From: Crenarchaeota archaeon SCGC AAA471-B05
GTDB taxonomy: Archaea; Thermoproteota; Thermoprotei; Gearchaeales; Gearchaeaceae
Assembly (NCBI GenBank): GCA_000380705.1
Contig: AQYM01000024.1
Coordinates: forward strand, 50,414 to 55,755
DNA: 5,342 nt
Direction of reading: 5' to 3'
Made by a program: the position numbers and the translations under genes. Below, in pieces: positions 1 to 5,342 of the stretch; the stretch's first letter is position 1; every line of letters begins with the position of its first letter. The notes below the pieces were generated by a model, which saw only the letters and a program-made list of their open reading frames with translations, searched no databases and was not told the origin of the DNA.

Positions 1-1603
1 GAATCGCTTCTACTAAATAGGAATTTTGAAATAGAAACTACTTTAATAAAGGGTAGAAAGGAATTATGCATAAATGAAAGGATAAACAAAAGAGAATTTG
101 ATGAATTTTATTTTTTATGTAAAAAATTTATTCAGAATAATAAGTGTGATTATTTTAAAAATTTTATTTTAAAATCAAAAATAATTGAAAATATTTTAAA
201 AGAAAAAAGATTTTTACCTAATTTTAATATCATAGATTTAGGTTTAAATATTTCTTGTTGTCCTTACGAGTTACAAAAAATAAAGATTCCAAATTCTAAA
301 ATAATATTATCTACGCATAATTTAATATTTAATCAAGAAATTTTGGAAGATTCTTCCTTACCTGAAACCATTTTAATAATCGATGAAGCTCATAATTTAG
401 TTGATCTTATATCAAAAAATTTAACTACCACTATTTCATCATCTGATTTAATTTTTATTCAGGATAAAATAAAAAATAATTATATAAAAGATTTAATAGA
501 AAGATTGATTTTTTCATTTAATAAATTATTTGAAAAAAATAATAAAAATTATTTTAAAATTTATTTATATGAATTATTAAATTTTCTTGAAAAAGATTAT
601 GGTATTAATCTATTAAATTTTCTTAAATATTTTTTAAATTTTTTTGATAAAGAAATTGTGGAAAATAATTTATTGATTCAAAAAATAATTAAAATAAAAA
701 GTTTTTATGAAAAATTAATTTTTTCTAATAATGAAACAATTATAATTTTTGAAAATAAAAATAATGAATTCATTTTTCAAATTATTAATTTTAATCCTTC
801 ATTTTTTTTATCTCAATTCTTTAAAAAATTTAACAATGTAATATTGATTTCAGCCACTTTAAAACCCTTTGAATATTTTTTAAAATTAACCGGTTTAGAA
901 AATAATTCAGATTGCTTAGAAGTGAAATCGGAATACAATCCTAAAATTTTAACTATTATTATTAAATCATTATCTACAAAATTTGAAGAAAGAAATTCTC
1001 TTTTATATAAGAATTTAATTAAAATTTTGGCTGAAATTTCAGAAAGCAGTAAAGGTAACATAGGAGTCTTTACAGCTTCATATGAGATAATAAATGGCTT
1101 AGTAGAAAATGGGCTAAGTGAATATATAAAAAATCCTGTTTTTATCGATGAACCTAACTTATCTAATGAAGAGCTTTCAGTAATAATAAACAAATATAAA
1201 GAATTGAATAATGCAATTTTAATTTCTGTACAAGGTGGAAGAGTATCTGAAGGAGAGGATTTTCCTGAAGAAAAAATGGATACAGTTGTAATAATAGGTA
1301 TACCTTTTGAACCCCCTTCTTTATTGGTATATGAAAGGATAAACTATTTAAACAAAATTTTCAATAATAAAGGGAAGCTTTACGGATATATATTACCAGC
1401 TATCAGGAAAACAATTCAAGCTATAGGAAGGGCCTTTCGAAGTCCACATGATAAGGGCATAGTATTTTTTAATAGATTCGAGGTTTTGCAATAAAGTAAT
1501 AATGGAAAATTTACCTGAATGGATTTTAAAAAATAAAATAGTAATGGAGTATCAAGAAAATAAAATCAAAAGACATTTAAGAAAAATTTATGACATGTAT
1601 TAA
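1..1603 (+). CDS. xpd: XPD/Rad3-family iron-sulfur DNA helicase, 5'-partial, with a frame change near the 3' end
   Basis: This is a superfamily 2, 5'-3' DNA helicase of the XPD/DinG type, a cytosolic enzyme linked to nucleotide-excision and related DNA repair. Frame 1 is open from the first base, so the Walker A motif lies upstream. Numbering from base 1, visible parts are Fe-S domain cysteines C23, C40, C49 and C86/C87 (C87 in a CPYE motif), the T-H-N-L stretch at 105-108, motif II DEAH at 128-131, a long Arch-like region at about 140-275, motif III SAT at 284-286, motif V (V-Q-G-G-R then E-G-E-D-F) at 410-421 and motif VI Q-A-I-G-R-A-F-R at 473-480. Frame 1 stops at 1492-1494, too early. 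Skipping one T in 1465-1470 gives V-F-L-I-D-S-R-F followed by L-P-E-W-I, the expected XPD C-terminus, ending at 1601-1603. About 533 residues are visible; Sulfolobus XPD has about 550 in total. DinG-like is the alternative name. A TTG at 343 is not the start, because conserved Fe-S sequence precedes it. Confidence 0.9.
1465..1470 (+). other. Frame-change site in the helicase gene (run of six T)
   Basis: Frame 1 reads K-G-I-V-F-F-N-R-F-E-V-L-Q and then stops. With five T instead of six it reads K-G-I-V-F-L-I-D-S-R-F, matching the family pattern of hydrophobic residues, then D-x-R-F, just after motif VI. The position within the run cannot be resolved. A six-base run is short for polymerase slippage, so a sequencing indel or a real mutation is more likely than recoding. 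Confidence 0.8.
1469..1603 (+). other. Displaced C-terminal tail of the XPD helicase (frame 2)
   Basis: Frame 2 from the T run to the TAA at 1601-1603 encodes 44 residues: L-I-D-S-R-F, then M-E-N-L-P-E-W-I, then a basic end K-R-H-L-R-K-I-Y-D-M-Y. XPD proteins typically end with a D-x-R-F stretch followed by a leucine-proline-tryptophan segment, so this is the lost end of the upstream gene, not an independent gene. An ATG at 1502 could start a 33-residue peptide, but I see no ribosome binding site and do not support it as a separate gene. Confidence 0.75.
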
Positions 1604-1618
1604 TAACAATGTTTTCAA

Positions 1619-1626
1619 TTTTAAAC
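1619..1626 (+). promoter_or_regulatory. Possible TATA box for the aminotransferase-polB1 transcript
   Basis: TTTTAAAC resembles the crenarchaeal TATA element (TTTAWA core). Its centre is about 26 bases upstream of 1648-1650, which would place transcription start 6 to 8 bases before the ATG at 1656, giving the nearly leaderless mRNA common for first genes of crenarchaeal operons. No clear purine-rich BRE precedes it. Background AT content makes chance matches likely. Confidence 0.4.
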
Positions 1627-1633
1627 TAATAAA

Positions 1634-1645
1634 TTTTTGTTTTCT
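1634..1645 (+). terminator. Possible oligo-T terminator after the helicase gene
   Basis: A T-rich stretch, five T, G, four T, C, T, starts 30 bases after the restored helicase stop. Archaeal RNA polymerase commonly releases at U-rich tracts without a strong hairpin, and I see no hairpin here. The surrounding DNA is so AT-rich that such tracts arise by chance, and this one lies between a possible TATA box and the next start, so it may just be promoter sequence. Confidence 0.3.
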
Positions 1646-1655
1646 AATATAGATA

Positions 1656-2856
1656 ATGGGCTTTTTTGAGTACTTAATGTCAAAAAGAATTTCACAAATA
1701 AAAATGTCTCCTATGAGAAAGATCGCAGCTTTACTTGATGAAGCTAAAAGAAAAAAGGATATAATTTCTTTTGGAGGTGGTGCTCCAAGTTTGATTCCGC
1801 CAAAGGAGATTTTAGATAATCTTTATAATCACGTTAGAAATAATCCTTATGAAATATCCCGCTATGGTTCAACACAAGGATCTGTAGAGTTGAGAGAAAA
1901 AATCTCAGAAGATGTATTCAAGTATAGCAAAGTTAAATATGAAAAAGATGAGATAATAATAACAGAAGGTTCTACTGAAGGAATTTTTTTTGTCTCTTTC
2001 AATATTCCTTGAAGAAGGTGATGAAGTAATTTTAACGGATCCAACTTATTTGGGATATTCAGAAGTTATCAAATTTTACAATGCCAAAGCAATATATATA
2101 ACGCAAGATCCTGATACAGGTTATCAGCCCAATTTAGAAGAATTAAAGGAGAAAATTACTAAAAGAACAAAATTAATAATAATTAACTCTCCAGAAAATC
2201 CTACAGGTAGAATAATCAAGGAAGATATAGCTAAGGCTATTGTAGAAATAGCTAAAGATAAAAAAATTTTCGTTGTAGTAGATGAAGCTTATAAACATAT
2301 AGTTTATGAAGGAAAAAACACGTATATTTCAAAATATGGTAAAGATGTAGTAATTTCTGTTTGTTCATTTTCTAAGGAGGCCTCTATTCCAGGATTTAGG
2401 TTAGGTTATGTTTGTGCAAATAAGGAAATCGTTTCCGTGATAGAAAAAGTAAAGCAATTCATTACTTTATGTTCCAATATGCCTGCACAATTAATTTTAT
2501 TAAATTATTTAGCTAGCGAAGCTAAGGATCGTTATCTTAACGAATATGTTATACCTACTTATAAAAAAAGGAGGGATTTTATGGCTAAAATGCTAAAGCA
2601 GTACTTACCTGAGGCTAAATTCAAAATTCCTGAAGGAGCTTTCTATATATTTGCGGATTTTTCTCCTTATATTAAAAATAAAAATGTAGAAGAATTGGCT
2701 GATGATATTTTAAATAAAGTAAATGTTGTTGTTATACCAGGTTCTTATTTTGGAAAATCAGGAAGTAATTATTTTAGGCTTACTTTCGTTTCAGAAAATG
2801 AAAATAGAATAGAAGAAGGCTTAAAAAGATTGGCTAAATATTTTAATTTGATATAA
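1656..2856 (+). pseudogene. Class I/II PLP-dependent aminotransferase, interrupted by a one-base frame change
   Basis: This is a fold-type I aminotransferase of the AspC/LysN-like group: it moves an amino group between an amino acid and a 2-oxo acid using PLP in the cytosol. The substrate cannot be read from sequence; aromatic, branched-chain and aminoadipate enzymes are all possible. The first part (1656-2012) has F-G-G-G-A-P near the N-terminus, Y-G-S-T-Q-G and the cofactor-loop stretch T-E-G-S-T-E-G. The second part (frame of 1990-2856) continues with E-E-G-D-E-V and D-P-T-Y. Removing one T from 1984-1991 joins them into 399 residues, normal for the family, with N181 (N-P-T-G), D209 and Y212 (D-E-A-Y), PLP-lysine K240 (S-F-S-K), R248 (F-R-L-G-Y) and carboxylate-binding R374. 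All key residues are present, so the gene looks functional apart from the frame. I prefer the start at 1656 over the ATG at 1677, because relatives have a similar F-E-x-x-x-S-x-R lead-in. No Shine-Dalgarno sequence is seen. Confidence 0.85.
1984..1991 (+). other. Frame-change site in the aminotransferase gene (run of eight T)
   Basis: The upstream frame reads T-E-G-I-F-F-V-S-F-N-I-P and stops at 2010-2012. With seven T it reads T-E-G-I-F-L-S-L-S-I-F-L-E-E-G-D. That leaves 12 residues between G-S-T-E and the conserved G-D, the spacing I expect for this family, so exactly one T is in excess. Eight T is long enough for sequencing error and for polymerase slippage. Confidence 0.85.
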
Positions 2857-2858
2857 TG
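2854..2858 (+). other. TAATG stop-start overlap joining aminotransferase and polB1
   Basis: The aminotransferase TAA shares its last A with the polB1 ATG. No Shine-Dalgarno sequence is visible in the preceding 20 bases, so polB1 translation probably depends on ribosomes finishing the upstream gene. That makes the upstream frame change relevant: ribosomes stopping at 2012 would not reach this junction. Confidence 0.75.
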
Positions 2859-5342
2859 CCAGTTTCTTTGGTTGATTATGAAGAGGAGGAAGAAAAAGAA
2901 GCTGAACAAGAAGAACTAAGAGAAGAATATACAATATTTGAAGCTGAAGCTCCCCAAAATTTAGGTAGAAGTTATATATTATCAGTTACTTACAGTGGTA
3001 AGCATAAAAAAGCTTTGGTTAAACTTTACGAACCTGTACAGCAAAAAATATATTATTGGTATGATAATACGGGTCATAAACCTTATTTTTATGTCTCAGC
3101 ACCAATTGATTACATTAGGAATAATCCTAAAATTGCATTAAATCCAGGTTTTCTAGGATATGAAAAAGTTAAGTTATATGATCCTTTAAACGATCAACAT
3201 GTGGAATTAATAAAAATAATAGCTAAGGATCCGTTAGCGGTAGGTGGTGGAAGAAATTCTCTTAGAGAATATTTTGATAAAAAATGGGAAGCAAACATTA
3301 AATATCATTCATGTTATATTTATGATTTAGGTTTAATACCAGGTGCTCCTTATAAAATTGTAAACGGTAATTTAGTAGAAGATTTTGAAGAAATTTCTAT
3401 GGATGAAATCGAAAAGAAATACAGTAATGATCCTTTTTTTCTTGAGGAAGTTAAAAACTGGATAAGGATATTAAATCAACCTATTCCTTCAATAAAGCAT
3501 GTAGCTATAGATATAGAAGTAGAAATGGAAGGTCCTAATATTATGCCTTCACCTAAAAAAGCTAATATGCACGTTATAGCAGCAGCTTGTGTAGGTAGCG
3601 ATGGTTTTAAAAAAGTCTTTGTTTTAAGGCGAAATGTTCCATTGGGTAAAAAATCTGAAGAATTGAAAGATGTAGATGTGGAAATTTGTGAAAATGAAGT
3701 CGAACTTTTTAATAAACTCTTTAAAATAATTTCATCCTATCCCATCGTATTTACCTTTAACGGTGACAACTTTGATTTAAATTATTTGTATCATAGAGCC
3801 CAAAAGCTAGGCTTTCCCAAAGAAAAAATACCTATATCTTTGGGTAGAGAAATAGCTAATGTTATACCAGGTGTTCATGTTGATTTATATAAATTCTTTC
3901 ACAATAAAGTAATTCAAATATATGCATTTTCAAGAAAATACGATGAAACAGATTTAAATTCCATAGCAAAAGCATTACTAGGTGTGGAAAAGAATATTTT
4001 GGAAGACTTTATTAATAGAGTTCCACTGTATGAATTGGCTTCCTATTGCTATAAAGATGCTTGGATAACATATCAACTGGTTAATTTTAATTCACAATTG
4101 GTACTTAAGTTAATAATAATTCTTATGAGGATAACTAAATTACCTATGGAAGATGTAACAAGGATAGGTGTATCAAATTGGATTAAAAACATGGTTAATT
4201 TTAAGTTAAGGCAATTAAATGAATTAATTCCAAATAAAGAAGATATAGTAAGTCTAAAGGGTAATATATCGACTACTGCGATAATCAAGGGGAAAAAATA
4301 TCTAGGAGCCAAAGTTATAGAGCCTATTCCTGGCATACATTTTAACATAACTGTTGTAGATTTTGCCTCGCTATATCCTTCAATAATTAAAATTTGGAAC
4401 ATATCATTTGAAACTATAGATTGTTCTCATAAAGAATGTTCTGTGGAAAAATTACCTGGAGTTAATCATTGGGTATGTAAAAAGAGGAAGGGGGTTTTAA
4501 GTTTATTGGTAGGTAGCTTGAGAGACCTAAGAGTTGAATGGTATAAACCTAAATCCAAAGATCCTTCATTGGATCCTGCTACTAGGTTTCAATATGATGT
4601 TATCCAAGCATCTATGAAAGTAATATTAAACGCTGCATATGGCGTTCTAGGAGCTGAAACTTCTGATTTATATACGCCTGCAGCAGCTGAAAGTATTACA
4701 GCTATAGGAAGATTTAGCATAGATAAAACTATAGAAATTTCTAAAAAGCTAAACCTTGAAACAATATATGGAGATACAGATTCCTTATTTATAAAGAATG
4801 CTACAAAAGAATCGTTAGCTAAATTAGTAGAATGGGTTGAAGATACTTTAAAGGTAGATATAGATATGGATAAAACTTATAAATATGTAGTTTTTTCACA
4901 AAGAAAGAAAAATTACTTTGGAGTTACTTACGATGGAAACGTTGATATTAAAGGTCTTTTAGGAAAGAAAAGACACATTCCTGAATTTGTTAAAAAGACA
5001 TTCTACGAAATAGTAAATATACTTAAGAATGTTAATAAATTGGAGGATTTCGAAGCAGCTAAGGATCAAATTAAAAAAATAGTACAAGCTAATTATCTAA
5101 AATTAAAATCAGGTTATGTTTCTTTATCTGAACTAGTAATAAAGGTAACGATGAATAAAAATATTGAAGATTATAAGAAAACAACACCTCAGCATGTAAA
5201 GGCTGCTATGCAATTAAGAAATTTTGGTTTTGAAGTTAAAGCAGGTCAAACTGTCTCATATGTAAAAGTAAGGGGCGAAGACGGTGTTAAAGCAGTTCAA
5301 TTGGCAAGGTTGGATGAAATAGACGTTAATAAATACATTGAA
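2856..5342 (+). CDS. polB1: Replicative family B DNA polymerase PolB1 (Dpo1-like), 3'-partial
   Basis: This is a DNA-dependent DNA polymerase with 3'-5' proofreading, the expected chromosomal replicase of crenarchaea working with the PCNA clamp. The 829 visible codons contain no stop. The N-terminus is acidic (E9-E24), followed by the N-terminal domain with P76/Y77, V129 and R133, which match the template-uracil pocket of archaeal family B enzymes. Exonuclease motifs are complete: D219 and E221 (Exo I), F-N-G-D-N-F-D with D307 (Exo II), Y397 and D401 (Exo III). Polymerase motifs are complete: D502 in D-F-A-S-L-Y-P-S (A), K588, N592 and Y595 (B), D640 and D642 in Y-G-D-T-D-S (C). The thumb has K-K-N-Y-F-G near 684-689 and T-P-Q-H-V-K near 777. 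A Cys/His cluster sits at 523-541. Similarity to Sulfolobus Dpo1 (882 residues) runs to the last codon, leaving about 40-50 residues beyond the window. The start is the ATG overlapping the previous stop, and the gene is probably co-transcribed with the aminotransferase. Confidence 0.96.
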   Translation, partial: MPVSLVDYEEEEEKEAEQEELREEYTIFEAEAPQNLGRSYILSVTYSGKHKKALVKLYEPVQQKIYYWYDNTGHKPYFYVSAPIDYIRNNPKIALNPGFLGYEKVKLYDPLNDQHVELIKIIAKDPLAVGGGRNSLREYFDKKWEANIKYHSCYIYDLGLIPGAPYKIVNGNLVEDFEEISMDEIEKKYSNDPFFLEEVKNWIRILNQPIPSIKHVAIDIEVEMEGPNIMPSPKKANMHVIAAACVGSDGFKKVFVLRRNVPLGKKSEELKDVDVEICENEVELFNKLFKIISSYPIVFTFNGDNFDLNYLYHRAQKLGFPKEKIPISLGREIANVIPGVHVDLYKFFHNKVIQIYAFSRKYDETDLNSIAKALLGVEKNILEDFINRVPLYELASYCYKDAWITYQLVNFNSQLVLKLIIILMRITKLPMEDVTRIGVSNWIKNMVNFKLRQLNELIPNKEDIVSLKGNISTTAIIKGKKYLGAKVIEPIPGIHFNITVVDFASLYPSIIKIWNISFETIDCSHKECSVEKLPGVNHWVCKKRKGVLSLLVGSLRDLRVEWYKPKSKDPSLDPATRFQYDVIQASMKVILNAAYGVLGAETSDLYTPAAAESITAIGRFSIDKTIEISKKLNLETIYGDTDSLFIKNATKESLAKLVEWVEDTLKVDIDMDKTYKYVVFSQRKKNYFGVTYDGNVDIKGLLGKKRHIPEFVKKTFYEIVNILKNVNKLEDFEAAKDQIKKIVQANYLKLKSGYVSLSELVIKVTMNKNIEDYKKTTPQHVKAAMQLRNFGFEVKAGQTVSYVKVRGEDGVKAVQLARLDEIDVNKYIE

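Noticed and set aside
343..345. TTG as the helicase start
   Set aside because: The frame is open back to base 1, and the upstream 114 codons encode the Fe-S cysteine domain.
802..809. Eight-T run in the helicase as another frame-change site
   Set aside because: The frame is the same before and after it, and motif III follows at the expected place.
813..1193. 126-codon open frame on the minus strand
   Set aside because: It lies wholly inside the conserved helicase core on the other strand, and its protein has no recognisable motif.
1604..1655. tRNA, small RNA or repeat in the only intergenic gap
   Set aside because: The gap is 52 bases of AT-rich sequence with no stem or cloverleaf, and no unit is repeated elsewhere in the window.
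1990..1992. TTG as the start of a separate short aminotransferase gene
   Set aside because: The residues upstream in the other frame supply the missing N-terminal third of the same enzyme, and no ribosome binding site precedes the TTG.
2018..2024. GTGATGA resembling a box C of a C/D box small RNA
   Set aside because: It encodes the conserved G-D-E of the aminotransferase, and no box D with suitable spacing follows.
1862..2044. 60-codon open frame on the minus strand
   Set aside because: It is antisense to the conserved aminotransferase and spans the frame-change site; its composition mirrors the coding strand.
4073..4402. 109-codon open frame on the minus strand
   Set aside because: It is antisense to PolB1 between Exo III and motif A, with no motif or start signal of its own.

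Overview
This window is AT-rich archaeal DNA, all read from the + strand. The 3' gene is a family B DNA polymerase closely resembling the crenarchaeal replicative polymerase PolB1 (Sulfolobus Dpo1). The 5' gene is an iron-sulfur XPD/Rad3-type helicase. Together with the ATA, AGA and AGG codons and the near absence of Shine-Dalgarno sequences, this points to a thermophilic Thermoproteota (crenarchaeote) of the Sulfolobales/Acidilobales/Desulfurococcales type. The very low GC narrows it to a low-GC lineage (a Caldisphaera-like organism is one guess), but I cannot fix the genus from the sequence.

Layout: 1-1603 is the XPD helicase without its first 65 or so residues, which lie upstream of the window. 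Its last 44 codons sit in a different frame from the rest. 1604-1655 is a 52-base T-rich gap with a possible terminator and a possible TATA box. 1656-2856 is a class I/II PLP-dependent aminotransferase, broken in the middle by a one-base frame change. 2856 to the window end is polB1, overlapping the aminotransferase stop by one base, intact in frame and missing only its last 40-50 residues.

The helicase is expected to act in DNA repair (5'-3' unwinding) and the polymerase in chromosome replication with proofreading. The aminotransferase between them is a metabolic enzyme whose link to them is positional only. The aminotransferase and polB1 probably form one transcript.

The main oddity is that the first two genes both carry what looks like exactly one extra T in a T run (6 instead of 5 in the helicase, 8 instead of 7 in the aminotransferase). 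In each case removing one T restores a full-length, well-conserved protein. Homopolymer sequencing error is the simplest reading. Real mutation or slippage-based recoding are alternatives. I found no CRISPR array, RNA gene, mobile element or clearly new biological system.
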